NCBI GenBank assembly: GCA_052161625.1
Contig: CP197412.1
Strand: one strand, 5' to 3'
DNA: 64,000 nucleotides
Origin: JBKCUI01 sp052161625
GTDB lineage: Bacteria > Planctomycetota > Planctomycetia > Pirellulales > Pirellulaceae
Position 1 is the stretch's first letter. Each line of letters starts with the position of its first letter. The translations under genes were made by a program, and so were the position numbers. Below the pieces are notes generated by a model. It searched no databases. It was not told the DNA's origin and worked only from the letters and a program-made list of their open reading frames with translations. Below, piece by piece: positions 27,016 through 37,108 of this stretch.

Positions 27016-28081
27016 CGCGATCCTCCCGTTTTTGAGTTGGCCAAAGTGCGATGATGTTGGCAAACAAGATCAAGACACCACCGGCACCTAGTTGCCAAGT
27101 GAACGATTCGTTTTGATAGTCGATGGCAACGATCCATCCGATGATACCGGGAAGAATCATGGCCCAAGATGATGCGAAAACCGGTTCGGTGCTATATATC
27201 ACAGACGCTTGGGACGCGCTGATGGCGGGCTGAAACGTGTTCATGCCTAGAAAAGATAAGATCGAGCAGAAGATTGCCAAAAACACGAGCAATGCCAAGA
27301 CGGCTGGCTGGCCGCCGATCGCTAGCCAGTTCGACCAGGAAACGTCAATCGACCGAGCAAACTCAGATCCATCGAGCAGCTGTCGACTCACCACGAAAAA
27401 GACCCACGCGATGATTGCGGCTGTGACAAACATACCTGGAGTTAGATTCGCCGATCGATACCGTTTGCCAAATGTGTCGACCAATAGGACTTGGCCGCTG
27501 AAGAACAAAGCGCCCAGCGTTGTCCAAAGATCTCCCCAATTGAGCGGAACCGTGGAGGAATCGTCGGCCAATGGCACGTCGGCGAACGCAAGGACGTATC
27601 GATGGGCATCGGAGAGAATCGCCACCCCTGTCAAAGCGAGCAGGCTACCGATGCAAACAAAAAGGGAGGGACGTTGCTTGAGTAGAAACGATGCCATCAA
27701 GGGGGTGTAGACCGCCGTCAAGCTGGTGAGGAATCCACTGCGTGAAGCAGGGATCGTGGCCAAGCCGACGACTTGCAGGATTAATCCCAGGCAGAAAAGC
27801 ATCCCGATCCAGAAGCCCGCGATCCACTCCTCCTTGGACGTTCGAAAGAAGAGCTTGGGGAGCACGATGCTTAGCAAAAGAGAAGCAATAGTGAAACGCA
27901 TCCCGATCAATCCTGCCGAGCACGCGACCTGCATCGAGGTAGGCATTTGCGGGTTTGCAACTCCGAAGTGATCTTCCATCACTTCATTGAGGCTCTTCAT
28001 GACTGGAAACGACATGCCCCAAAGAGCGTTCACTCCGACGAGAGCGATGATCGCAACAAGAACAGGACGCGGTATGGGCAA
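27008..28081 (-). CDS. EamA/DMT-family transporter
   Basis: A 357-residue inner-membrane protein with about ten hydrophobic segments and the two-repeat layout of EamA drug/metabolite exporters; LVGVNALWGMSFPVMKSL at the N-terminus and the late PVFASSWAMILPGIIGW segment are typical. Substrate unknown. It is the upstream partner of the ABC ATPase (8-bp overlap) and lies 72 bp downstream of another membrane protein gene, so all three may share a transcript. Confidence 0.85.
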   Translation of the reverse strand: MPIPRPVLVAIIALVGVNALWGMSFPVMKSLNEVMEDHFGVANPQMPTSMQVACSAGLIGMRFTIASLLLSIVLPKLFFRTSKEEWIAGFWIGMLFCLGLILQVVGLATIPASRSGFLTSLTAVYTPLMASFLLKQRPSLFVCIGSLLALTGVAILSDAHRYVLAFADVPLADDSSTVPLNWGDLWTTLGALFFSGQVLLVDTFGKRYRSANLTPGMFVTAAIIAWVFFVVSRQLLDGSEFARSIDVSWSNWLAIGGQPAVLALLVFLAIFCSILSFLGMNTFQPAISASQASVIYSTEPVFASSWAMILPGIIGWIVAIDYQNESFTWQLGAGGVLILFANIIALWPTQKREDRDD

Positions 28082-28153
28082 TCTTCGACTCCTCGACAGC
28101 GACTGGAGCTTTGGCTTCTCATTCCTTTCGCTCCAAATGGACAGAGGAGGAGT

Positions 28154-29251
28154 TTAGCGAACGAAGAAAGGAACGGGAGGGAGAAATGCGTGTTGCAGAA
28201 GGAAAACCGCTGCCCCTTCCCAAGAGGTAAAGCGTGCGAGGTAAAGAGCTCCGACATAGAGGAGCACGATCGCCAATCGAAATGGCCACACCAAGTAGCG
28301 AGAAAACCACCAAGCCCGTTCGCCTGATTCGTTGGCGCGTTTCCAGGCCCAACCGATTGCGATGCGAGCCGGGAAAATGAAAAGCACAAAGAACAAAGTG
28401 AGGATCCACTCGAGCTCTTCCGGGATCCGTTCGATTCGGAGGATGTAGAGGGGCGTTGCAAAGACGAGCAACACACCGAGCGAAATGGTTAACGTCCAAG
28501 GGGATTGGAAGTAGGCTTGGCGGATGTCTCTTACCCTCAAAAAGCTTCGAAAGTCCCCTGTCTTTGCAAACTCGACTTGCACATAAGGCAATCGGCTTAC
28601 AACCCAGACCATTCCGATCGCGCCGATAAGTCCCAGAATTCCCTTACCGGCATTCTGCGCACCGGTCAGCGAGAGAATCATCAAACTCGCGGGCAATGCC
28701 AACCATATCAAAGCTCCGATCGAAGCCAGAAAACCTCGGCCAATCAAATGGATCAGGTGCAGGGATCGCAAACCCGACCAAAGCCGATCTTCGGCCAGAT
28801 GCCAAAAGTCCCGACGAAAAACGCTTTTTGCCAAACGAACGGGAGCCGGCCAGAGAAAATCTCTCAGTCTCCCACCGCGCACGGCGGCCCAAAGGATCCA
28901 TACGATCCACAGAAGAGTGAGGGCCATCGCTGCGATTCGAAGCCGCGGGCCTTGAGAACCGTTCGGTTCAATCAATGCAGCCGTGTAGGCGAGATCGGCG
29001 ACAAACCAGACGGGAAGCCACGTCAACCCGATCATCGCGAGCGCGAGTACCAATCTCCGAGCTTGGGAAGCCCCTGGGAAGCACTCCGTCCAAGGTCGGT
29101 TGTTCGCTATCCTGGCGGAGCATTCCAGCATGTATCCCAGGCTTGCGAACTGCAAGATCGGGATGGTGGCACAAAGGCTGAGCAAAATCGTCAGGCTGAT
29201 ATAACTGCCCACTCCTCGCGAAAGGGCGGCCAAGCCGCGAAGCAGAAACAT
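28154..29251 (-). CDS. Polytopic membrane protein, function unknown
   Basis: A 365-residue membrane protein with roughly eight hydrophobic segments (for example ISLTILLSLCATIPILQFAS, IAAMALTLLWIVWILWAA, GALIWLALPASLMILSL, TLTISLGVLLVFATPLYIL). The pattern RPWTECFPG and a long loop with VRLAKSVFRRDFWHLAEDR are distinctive, but I cannot name a family; a DUF4013-like planctomycete membrane protein is possible. It precedes the EamA gene on the same strand. Confidence 0.75.
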   Translation of the reverse strand: MFLLRGLAALSRGVGSYISLTILLSLCATIPILQFASLGYMLECSARIANNRPWTECFPGASQARRLVLALAMIGLTWLPVWFVADLAYTAALIEPNGSQGPRLRIAAMALTLLWIVWILWAAVRGGRLRDFLWPAPVRLAKSVFRRDFWHLAEDRLWSGLRSLHLIHLIGRGFLASIGALIWLALPASLMILSLTGAQNAGKGILGLIGAIGMVWVVSRLPYVQVEFAKTGDFRSFLRVRDIRQAYFQSPWTLTISLGVLLVFATPLYILRIERIPEELEWILTLFFVLFIFPARIAIGWAWKRANESGERAWWFSRYLVWPFRLAIVLLYVGALYLARFTSWEGAAVFLLQHAFLPPVPFFVR

Positions 29252-29330
29252 ATTCGGGTTCCTCTGTGGACGTGTCGCCAGCGTGAATCGCTCCCCTGGT
29301 TCGCTCGCCGAACTTCGGTCTTGGAATAAA

Positions 29331-30986
29331 TCAATGACGCTGCGAGGTTTCGATCAACTGGGCGATCAGTGGCAGGAGTTGCTTCTTGCGACTCACCACG
29401 TTATCGAGCTGATATAGATTCCGATCGAGACGAGGATAATTGATCTCGTCCCACTCTTCGGATTCATGCGAGAGGAGCAATAGCGAACCATTGCTTACGA
29501 CATCGGTTACCAGGAGAGCGGAAAACTCCAGTTTACAGCTCTCGGCCATTGCCTCTAATGCCGTTCGCAAATCATCTTTGCGGTCCCAGAAAAGATCGAA
29601 TCCAATCTCCTCGATTTGTGAGATCGAAAAACGGATGCCGTGCTCGACGAATTCTTTGCAGTCTTCTCGAACGACCTCTTCGGCAGTGCATGTTCGAAGC
29701 GCGGAACCGATTTCAAAAAACTCTTTGGCATACTCTTCCAAATCGATTTCAACGAATCCTCGCAACCATTTGAGGATATCGCGATCGACATCCGTCGTTG
29801 TCGGGGAACGCAGGAATAGTGTATCGGAGATTATCCCAGCAGCCATGCAAAGGGCGATACCTGGTTTCGGCATGATTCCCCAAGCTCGGAATTGACGTGC
29901 GACGAGCGTGCAGGTCGACCCAACCGGCTCGTTGATGAAACGAATCGGCTGCGTTGACTTCAGGCCACCACCGAGTCGATGGTGGTCGAGGACTTCGATA
30001 ATGTCGGCTTCGTCAGCGCCATTGACCGCTTGGCTGAGTTCGTTGTGATCGACCAGGATCAAGCGTGGCTTAGGGGGATTTACCAAATCCGATTTGGAAA
30101 GAACTCCGACCAAGGTTCCGGAATCATTGACGACAGGAAAGATCGGTTCGTTCGAGTTCTCTACGATCGCGCGGGCTTCGTCGATCGGTTGTTTTGCATA
30201 GAGCGATATGTAGGTGTTGTCGACCGCGGAGTCGATGAACTGCGCGGACTTGATTCGCATGGTTGTCGTGGCCGTATCGAACGGGCTCTGGATCACCGCC
30301 ACATTTCTGGCTTGTGCGAGCTGCACCAAACCCGACGACAACGAGTAGCCACCCGTGACGACCAAGGCTCGGACTCCGTGCTCGATCGCCGGCAATTGGA
30401 TGGTCGGTCTGTCGCCGCTCACGACGAGCAATCGTTCGGCAGGAAAGCGTTGCATTCGCTCGGTGAAGCCACCCGCGCTCATGGCACCCACCATGACCAA
30501 GAGCTCATCGTGTTGGGCCGGTTCGATCGAGTGTTGGAATGTTCCTCCGATGATTTCACAGATCTTAGAAAGGCTTGTTCGAACGGTTCTTGTCTTGAGA
30601 GGGTCCCGATCGTCCCTGAAGATCAAATCCATCAACTGCAGCAGGGAGAGGACCCCGATCACTTTGCGTTGGTCGTCGATCACAGGGATCGCCCGAAGAT
30701 CGTGCTCCTTCATCCGCTGGTAGACCTCGTAAAACACGTCGCCATAGGAGGCCGTCGTGACATTTCGCTGGCAGACATCCTCCACTTCCGGACGAACGTC
30801 CATCACCAAACGAGGTGGTGCGACCTTGGCACGTCGGAGCAGATACTCGGTCCGTTTGTTGGGGGTGCCGCAGGATGCCGCGATCGCTTCGGGGCGAGTG
30901 GTTTGCTGCAAAAGGTCCGCGTAAGCGATAGCGGAACAGATTGCGTCGGTGTCAGGGTTGCGGTGGCCGAATACTAAAACGGTCAT
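29331..30986 (-). CDS. CBS-regulated manganese-dependent inorganic pyrophosphatase (family II)
   Basis: A 551-residue enzyme that hydrolyses pyrophosphate in the cytoplasm. Order: DHH domain with GHRNPDTDAICSAIAYADL, then an inserted regulatory block of CBS - DRTGG-like - CBS (about 70-300, including IPVIDDQRKVIGVLSLLQL and IFPVVNDSGTLVGVLSKSDL), then DHNELSQA, EVLDHHRLGG, and a DHHA2 domain ending with the SRKKQ motif. The length and domain order match the adenine-nucleotide-regulated CBS-pyrophosphatases known from Clostridium. ATG 30986 begins MTVLVFGHRNPD; the frame extends upstream to 31235 without conserved sequence. Divergent from thrS. Confidence 0.93.
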   Translation of the reverse strand: MTVLVFGHRNPDTDAICSAIAYADLLQQTTRPEAIAASCGTPNKRTEYLLRRAKVAPPRLVMDVRPEVEDVCQRNVTTASYGDVFYEVYQRMKEHDLRAIPVIDDQRKVIGVLSLLQLMDLIFRDDRDPLKTRTVRTSLSKICEIIGGTFQHSIEPAQHDELLVMVGAMSAGGFTERMQRFPAERLLVVSGDRPTIQLPAIEHGVRALVVTGGYSLSSGLVQLAQARNVAVIQSPFDTATTTMRIKSAQFIDSAVDNTYISLYAKQPIDEARAIVENSNEPIFPVVNDSGTLVGVLSKSDLVNPPKPRLILVDHNELSQAVNGADEADIIEVLDHHRLGGGLKSTQPIRFINEPVGSTCTLVARQFRAWGIMPKPGIALCMAAGIISDTLFLRSPTTTDVDRDILKWLRGFVEIDLEEYAKEFFEIGSALRTCTAEEVVREDCKEFVEHGIRFSISQIEEIGFDLFWDRKDDLRTALEAMAESCKLEFSALLVTDVVSNGSLLLLSHESEEWDEINYPRLDRNLYQLDNVVSRKKQLLPLIAQLIETSQRH

Positions 30987-31297
30987 AGGTACAGAAACGA
31001 CTTTAGAGCCAGTGATGGGGAGCAATGGTGAATGGACGATTTCGTGCAGGTTCAACAATACACACTTCCGCCCGCCGCTTCGAGTACAGTATCGATCTTT
31101 CTGATCCCAGGGAGTCGGAATGCCGCAGGGTAGTGGGATCCCGACGGCTTTTCCCTTTGGCAACCCCCTATTGCAAAGTGACGCCTGTATCGCGAACATT
31201 GCGGACGAAAGAGGGTCATCTGTTCTGACGCTCATAACTCCATTTATCTCCTCCTGCGGCTGCGCCCAACTGTGCCGAGGGTAAGGAAAGGTTCATT
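30987..31297. other. Divergent intergenic region between pyrophosphatase and thrS
   Basis: About 310 bp with no convincing gene. It must hold promoters for both neighbours. AAGGAAAGG upstream of ATG 31298 serves as the thrS ribosome-binding site. I see no T-box, riboswitch or terminator. Confidence 0.6.
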
Positions 31298-33490
31298 ATG
31301 CTGGAAATCCAATTGCCAGACGGCTCCGTTGTCCAACATCCCGATAACGCGAGTCCCCTTTCGGTGGCCGAATCGATCGGCTCTAGGCTTGCGAAAGCTG
31401 TCATCGCTGCGAAAGTTGGCGATCACGTGATCGATGCGACTCGCCCATTGCATGGGTTTGCTGGCAATGGGCCCATCCCCCTTCGCCTTCTCACCGAAAA
31501 AGACCCAGAAGCTCTCGGGGTACTCCGGCATTCCTGCGCACACGTGATGGCCCGGGCCATTATGAAGCTTTTTCCGGGCGTTTCGCTGGCGTTTGGTCCC
31601 ACCATTAATAACGGCTTCTACTACGATTTCGATCTGCCCCGAAAACTGAGCGAAGAGGACTTCGCTGCCATCGAAGCGGAGATGGCGAAGATTGTTGAAA
31701 AAGGGGAACCGTTCGAGCAATTCTCTCTCGATCGCCAACAAGCGATCGAGCTGTGCAGCGACATGAAGCAGGCTCTCAAAGTCGAGCACATCCAGACCGG
31801 TCTCGCCTCCCACGATTCGCTCGGATTCTATCGCCAAGGGGAGTTCGTGGACCTCTGCCGCGGTCCCCATATCCCGGACGCGAGCCGCATCAAAGCGTTC
31901 AAAGTGATGAGCGTCGCGGGTTCGTACTGGAAAGGGGACGCGTCCGGCAAACAGCTTCAGCGGGTCTACGGTACCGCCTGGTTCAGTCAGAAAGACATGC
32001 AGGCATATCTCGACCAAGTCGAAGAGGCGAAGAAGCGAGATCACCGAGTCATCGGCAAGAAACTGGGGCTGTTCCAAATCAGCGCCGAAGTGGGGCAAGG
32101 CATGTGTCTTTGGCTTCCAAAGGGGGCGCGCATTCGCAGTTTGCTCGAAGATTTCTTGCGCAAAGAGATGCTCAAACGGGGCTACGAACCGGTCTACAGC
32201 CCTCACTTGGGCCGCGTCGAACTCTACGAAACCAGCGGTCACTTTCCTTATTACCGCGATAGTCAATTCCCACCCCTCTTCGCCAGCGATGCCGGTGCAT
32301 TGGTCGATGCTTGGATCCGCCGTCTCGAGGAGCCAAACGGATTGCAGCAAGCTCATGAAGTCGCGTTTCTCCAATCCGCCGAAGTTCTCGGTTGCGAACT
32401 AAAGGGGTACGATCCTTTGTCGCCAGTCTCGGATCGGGTCGCGATCTTGCAGCATTGGCAGCGACAACATGAACGTTACTTGGTCAAGCCGATGAACTGC
32501 CCGCATCACGCGCAGATTTTCAAAGCGGCCCCTCGATCCTATAAGCAGCTCCCGCTGCGGCTCTTCGAATTTGGCACCGTGTATCGCTTTGAACAAACCG
32601 GTGAGCTGAACGGTATGCTCCGCGTTCGAGGGCTGACTCAAGACGATGCGCACATCTTCTGCACCGCGGACCAAGTCGAACAGGAGTTTCGCAACACCAT
32701 CGAATTGACTCGATTGGTGCTCGAATCGGTTGGACTGAAGGACTATCGCGTGCAATTGTCCCTTCGCGACCCGAAGAGCGACAAATACGTAGGTTCCGAA
32801 GAGAATTGGCAAAAGGCCGAAGCAGCCTTGCGTCGCGTCCTCACCGAGTCCGGCCTAAATTTCTCTGCCGCCGAAGGAGAAGCGGCTTTCTACGGGCCCA
32901 AAGCGGACTTCATGGTCCGCGATTGCATCGGTCGACAATGGCAGCTCGGCACCGTTCAGCTCGATTACAACTTGCCGGAACGATTCCAGCTGGAATATGT
33001 CGGAGCGGATAACAAAACCCACCGGCCGGTCATGATTCACCGCGCTCCGTTTGGTTCCATGGAGCGATTTGTAGGCATGCTGACCGAGCACTTCGCGGGC
33101 GCCTTTCCGATGTGGTTGGCCCCTGAACAAGTTCGTATCTGCCCGCTAAGCGAGAAGTCGAACGACTACGCGATCGAGTTGGAGAAGCGATTCACCGACG
33201 CTGGATTCCGAGTCACTACCGATCTGCGTGGTGCGAAAGTCCAAGCCAAGATTCGCGATGCTCAACTGGAACTCATCCCCTATATGGCCGTCGTGGGACC
33301 GCGCGAAGCGGAAACCCAATCCATCGCGCTTCGGGATCGGATCTCCGGCGAACTTGGAACCATGCCTGTCACCGAAGTTCTCGAGCTGTTGGGCGAGGAA
33401 GTACGCGAGCGCCGGATCCGTCAAGTCGCGGAAAACAAACTGGCGGCTACAGCCGACGAACCTCAAGAAACGGCGGAGAACGAATACTAA
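31298..33490 (+). CDS. thrS: Threonyl-tRNA synthetase with internal insertion
   Basis: A 730-residue class II synthetase, longer than the usual 640. Order: N-terminal TGS domain (1-62), the editing domain with RHSCAHVMARAI, the catalytic core with motif 2 (FGTVYRFEQTGELNGMLRVRGLTQDD, seen in parts as YRFEQTGE and RVRGLTQDDAH), motif 3 PFGSMERFVGML, and the C-terminal anticodon-binding domain from about 605. Between SGHFPYYRDSQFPPLF (about 313-328) and LVKPMNCPHH (about 393) there are some 64 extra residues, where other ThrRS have almost none. The catalytic zinc Cys in MNCPHH is intact. Confidence 0.95.
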   Translation: MLEIQLPDGSVVQHPDNASPLSVAESIGSRLAKAVIAAKVGDHVIDATRPLHGFAGNGPIPLRLLTEKDPEALGVLRHSCAHVMARAIMKLFPGVSLAFGPTINNGFYYDFDLPRKLSEEDFAAIEAEMAKIVEKGEPFEQFSLDRQQAIELCSDMKQALKVEHIQTGLASHDSLGFYRQGEFVDLCRGPHIPDASRIKAFKVMSVAGSYWKGDASGKQLQRVYGTAWFSQKDMQAYLDQVEEAKKRDHRVIGKKLGLFQISAEVGQGMCLWLPKGARIRSLLEDFLRKEMLKRGYEPVYSPHLGRVELYETSGHFPYYRDSQFPPLFASDAGALVDAWIRRLEEPNGLQQAHEVAFLQSAEVLGCELKGYDPLSPVSDRVAILQHWQRQHERYLVKPMNCPHHAQIFKAAPRSYKQLPLRLFEFGTVYRFEQTGELNGMLRVRGLTQDDAHIFCTADQVEQEFRNTIELTRLVLESVGLKDYRVQLSLRDPKSDKYVGSEENWQKAEAALRRVLTESGLNFSAAEGEAAFYGPKADFMVRDCIGRQWQLGTVQLDYNLPERFQLEYVGADNKTHRPVMIHRAPFGSMERFVGMLTEHFAGAFPMWLAPEQVRICPLSEKSNDYAIELEKRFTDAGFRVTTDLRGAKVQAKIRDAQLELIPYMAVVGPREAETQSIALRDRISGELGTMPVTEVLELLGEEVRERRIRQVAENKLAATADEPQETAENEY

Positions 33491-33573
33491 GCGACTATAA
33501 TGAGCGCTCAATCGGTTGTTGGTTCGTCGATTCGTGTCGATCAAATTTCCAAAATCACTTCGGTGTAAATATC

Positions 33574-33855
33574 ATGGCAAACGAACTTCCAACGCGCAGC
33601 GCTGACAAGATTCTGAGTGAAGAGTATCTCGTCGCGCGCGCGAAAATTCTGGAGCTTGCAGCAACTTTGGATCGATTGGCCCGTGCACCGGGTGAAGTCG
33701 ATTCGCTTCCGCAAAAGAAGCTCTTGGACCAAGCCATGAAGATCTTGATCGATCACGAAGGAGACAAAGCGAGACGCGTTCAGCTATTGCTCAGTCGACA
33801 ATATGAATCCGATTGGCGGGCCAAGCTCGAGGTCGACGCAGGTCGAGCACGCTAG
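33574..33855 (+). CDS. Small conserved-looking hypothetical protein
   Basis: A 93-residue, fully helical, charged protein with no Cys pairs, signal or membrane segment. ATG 33574 follows thrS by 83 bp; a TATAAT at 33496-33501 just after the thrS stop could give it its own promoter. I recognise no family, but its codon use matches its neighbours and it ends 29 bp before the convergent ftsK stop. Confidence 0.65.
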   Translation: MANELPTRSADKILSEEYLVARAKILELAATLDRLARAPGEVDSLPQKKLLDQAMKILIDHEGDKARRVQLLLSRQYESDWRAKLEVDAGRAR

Positions 33856-33884
33856 ACGCGATGTCGAGCTGGAGACTGCGCGGC

Positions 33885-36800
33885 TCACTCGTCGTCTTGC
33901 CAGATGATTTCGTCATCCTCTCCCTCGGACCCTACAAAGGCTTCCTCGGATTCTGATTTGTTTCGACTCTTCCGTTTCTTGCTCGATTTCGGTGGTTTGG
34001 CTTCGCTCAATCCTTCATCGCGACGCGTCTTCTTTCCCCGGCCCTTGCTAGTTGGAGCGGGTTCTCCCTCCGCGTTGGCTCGCATTTCCTCCCATTGCTG
34101 AATGGTGATCTGCACTTCACGCGCTTGCGATCCGTTGTACTCTCCGACGATTCCGTCCTCGGCCATGAAGTCGATCAATCGGGCTGCTCGACCGTAACCG
34201 ACTCCTAACGCGCGCTGCAACAACGAACAACTGCCCCGTCCTTCGCGGACCACGATGTCCACTGCCGCCTCGTAGAGATCATCCCGTTTCTTGAAACTCC
34301 CTGGCTTCACCCCTTCCCCTTCGTCTTTGTTCACTTTGAGCTGTACAAGTTCTTGAACAAAGTTCTGTACACCGCCCATGCTGCAGTGGTCGACAATTGC
34401 GTTGATTTCATCGTCGCTCAAATAGGTGCCTTGACCGCGCAGCAGTTGGCTCGTTCCCGGCCACAGGAATAGCATGTCTCCATTGCCCAGCAGTTTGTCC
34501 GCTCCCATCTCGTCGAGTACGACGCGGCTATCGGTCCGGCTAGCAACTTGGAAACTGATTCGAGCTGGCAGATTGCTCTTGATCAAACCCGTGATGACAT
34601 CGACGGTCGGTTTTTGGGTGGCGAGGATCAAATGGATTCCCACCGCTCGGCTCTTTTGGGCCAATCGAATGATGTGCGCTTCGACTTCCTTTCCTGCTGT
34701 CATCATCAAGTCGGCCATTTCGTCGACGACGATGACGATGAAGGGAAGATGATCCGGGATAAGATCCGCTTCGTCATCGTTCTCCGGCTTCAAGCGATCC
34801 AGCAGCTCTTCCCGGCCCAGTTGGTTGTAGTTGGTCAAATGCCGAACGCCCGCACGCGCGAGGAGTGCGTAGCGCTCTTCCATTTTGTCGACAGCCCAGG
34901 CCAAAATAGCTTCCGCTTTTCGCATGTCGATGACGACCGGGTGCATGAGGTGTGGCAAGCGTCCGTAGCAACTGAGCTCGACCATCTTTGGGTCGATCAT
35001 CAGCATGCGAACTTCATCAGGCCGCCTCGTCATCAAAATCGAGGAAATGATCGAGTTCAAGCAAACGGATTTTCCTGTACCTGTTCGACCGGCGATGAGC
35101 AAGTGAGGGAGACTGGCCAAGTCGACCGTGAGGGATTTACCCGATACGTCTTTCCCGAGGAACAGCGGGATCTTTTGCTTACGAATCTGCGGGCCGCTTT
35201 CCTCGATCACCTCGCGCATCCGCACGATCTGCCGTTTCTCATTGGGTACTTCGATCCCTACGCTGTTCTTTCCGGGAATAGGCGCGACGATACGAACGCT
35301 GGGGACTCGTAGGGCGATGGCCAAGTCATCGGCCAGACCGGTAATCTTGCTCAATCGCAGTCCGGCTTCGAGCTCGATTTCGTATTGGGCAATCACCGGC
35401 CCCGTTTCGACTTCGACTACGCGAACGTTGAAACCGAAGTTGGCGAAGGTCTGCTCCAGCACTTTGGCCTTTCGCTTCACCTCTTCGGTTTGTTCGTCAT
35501 ACGAGATATCGTCCGATTCGGTGAGGAGATCGAGACCTGGGAGCGCGTACTCCTCGGTCCCTTCAGGAAGCTTCGTGTCGTCCATTTCCTGAAGTGAGTC
35601 CGCAGGATCTTCTTCGACAGGTTCTTCCTCGGGGGGCGGTTCCTTTTTCTTGGACGGCCCCGTCTTGATCTTGGGAACCCTTTCCTCGATGTGCGTCGCG
35701 TCGGAACGGATCGTCAGGCTCCGCTTTTTGCGAGGTTCAGGTGGAACGATTTCCTCAGGCTCTTCGTCTTCGGTGTGGACCTCATCCTCTTCGCCGTCGT
35801 CATAGTCTCCTTCGTCCTCCTCCGAGTACTCACCATCCTCGTCGTATTCTTCGTCCTCTGCGTACTCGTATTCGTCATCGAGTTCCTCGTCGCTGTCGAG
35901 GAGCTCATCATCCGGTGGTGCCGAACCATTTTTCTTCGCATCCCCCAAAAGCCCACCTGCAATCGCGGGGAGTGTCGGGGGAGCTTTGGGTTTTGGGAAC
36001 GAAAGATCGGTTCGGACGGATGCCTTCGCATCCGATGCCAAATCGCTCGCGCTGATGGTCGCGCTAGCCCGTCGGCCAATCCGAATCTGGGGGCCATCGG
36101 GGCCATCGTGGTGTTGGTCCTGCAGCGATTCTTCCTCCGATTCGTAGTTCGCCTCGGGTTCCTTGGAAGGTCCCGCAAGGGCTTGAGTTACGCTTTCCAC
36201 GGCGTTTCGGATCGCAGACATTCCGATCACACTCGTCGATCTGGGTGCAGCCGTTTGTTCAACCATGGCCGAGACAGAGGTTGGATCCTGTCGCATGGTG
36301 ACTGAATTGGGAAGATCGGCGCGTTTAGGAGAGAAAACGCCTGAGAGAAGCTCTTTGTGACGGCGCCATGTCCACGTTGGTATACGAAAGTAGCGTGCTG
36401 CGATAAGGCTACCTGTGGCGGCATAGCCGAAGTAACGGACGAGGGCGTATTCGGTACTTAGCAACATTCCTCCTGCGAAGGTACCGAGAACGAGGATAGT
36501 CCCTCCCGCATGGGCGAGATGGTTATCCATCCAAAGATTGCAAAGGGTACCCAAGTAACCACCTGCCCCAATCGGCACGGGAATGCTTGGCTGCATTCCA
36601 AGTCGTCCTGGCAAACAGCAAACGCTCAGGAGTATGAGGGACCAACCCATTGATCGACCTAACGACGAGGCCCAAGGCTTTTGTCGGAGCATGACGATCC
36701 CGGAGAGGACCATCAAGCCGGCGATCAAGTAGGCGCCGATCCCGGTGGATTGCAAGAGAATATCGCTGATCAACGCACCGACATAGCCACAACTATTCTG

Positions 36801-36980
36801 AATCGACTCGTTCGCCGGATAGGCCGGTGCGATCGGCGTGTAGAGTGTCTGGACGATGCGGGGCATATCACCGAGATTGTCTGCTGCGTCGTGCGAGAGG
36901 AGCGATAGCCACACGAGTGACGATGCAGCAAACATGACGACTGCAGCGACATCCCAGCGAACCGATCTTTGGTTTTCCAT
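33885..36980 (-). CDS. ftsK: DNA translocase FtsK
   Basis: A 1,031-residue FtsK/SpoIIIE-family motor that pumps chromosomal DNA at the division septum. ATG 36980 starts at the cytoplasmic tip (MENQRSVRWD). About four membrane segments fill the first 200 residues, followed by a long linker with very acidic tracts (DDEYEYAEDEEYDEDGEYS). The motor begins near 530 with Walker A AGRTGTGKSVCLN, Walker B VIVVDEMADLMM and LATQKPTVDVITGLIKSN. The winged-helix gamma domain that reads orientation sequences follows (GSCSLLQRALGVGYGRAARL). A basic, low-complexity tail ends the protein. Divergent from truB. Confidence 0.95.
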   Translation of the reverse strand: MENQRSVRWDVAAVVMFAASSLVWLSLLSHDAADNLGDMPRIVQTLYTPIAPAYPANESIQNSCGYVGALISDILLQSTGIGAYLIAGLMVLSGIVMLRQKPWASSLGRSMGWSLILLSVCCLPGRLGMQPSIPVPIGAGGYLGTLCNLWMDNHLAHAGGTILVLGTFAGGMLLSTEYALVRYFGYAATGSLIAARYFRIPTWTWRRHKELLSGVFSPKRADLPNSVTMRQDPTSVSAMVEQTAAPRSTSVIGMSAIRNAVESVTQALAGPSKEPEANYESEEESLQDQHHDGPDGPQIRIGRRASATISASDLASDAKASVRTDLSFPKPKAPPTLPAIAGGLLGDAKKNGSAPPDDELLDSDEELDDEYEYAEDEEYDEDGEYSEEDEGDYDDGEEDEVHTEDEEPEEIVPPEPRKKRSLTIRSDATHIEERVPKIKTGPSKKKEPPPEEEPVEEDPADSLQEMDDTKLPEGTEEYALPGLDLLTESDDISYDEQTEEVKRKAKVLEQTFANFGFNVRVVEVETGPVIAQYEIELEAGLRLSKITGLADDLAIALRVPSVRIVAPIPGKNSVGIEVPNEKRQIVRMREVIEESGPQIRKQKIPLFLGKDVSGKSLTVDLASLPHLLIAGRTGTGKSVCLNSIISSILMTRRPDEVRMLMIDPKMVELSCYGRLPHLMHPVVIDMRKAEAILAWAVDKMEERYALLARAGVRHLTNYNQLGREELLDRLKPENDDEADLIPDHLPFIVIVVDEMADLMMTAGKEVEAHIIRLAQKSRAVGIHLILATQKPTVDVITGLIKSNLPARISFQVASRTDSRVVLDEMGADKLLGNGDMLFLWPGTSQLLRGQGTYLSDDEINAIVDHCSMGGVQNFVQELVQLKVNKDEGEGVKPGSFKKRDDLYEAAVDIVVREGRGSCSLLQRALGVGYGRAARLIDFMAEDGIVGEYNGSQAREVQITIQQWEEMRANAEGEPAPTSKGRGKKTRRDEGLSEAKPPKSSKKRKSRNKSESEEAFVGSEGEDDEIIWQDDE

Positions 36981-37108
36981 CACTCCACACTCCAGAAGAG
37001 GGCGATACAATTTCCCATTGTCCTCCTTCGGCAAAAGTCTCCGATTTCCTCCAAAGAACCGCGAATTGCCTAGCCTTCGCGTTACAACCCGTACAATCCA
37101 CCTACAAA

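Noticed and set aside
29979..30977. Open frame of 332 codons on the plus strand
   Set aside because: It is the complement of the pyrophosphatase gene, whose catalytic motifs are certain.
31244..32374. Open frame of 376 codons on the minus strand inside thrS
   Set aside because: Shadow of the certain thrS reading frame.
34548..35312. Open frame of 254 codons on the plus strand inside ftsK
   Set aside because: Shadow of ftsK, covering its motor domain.
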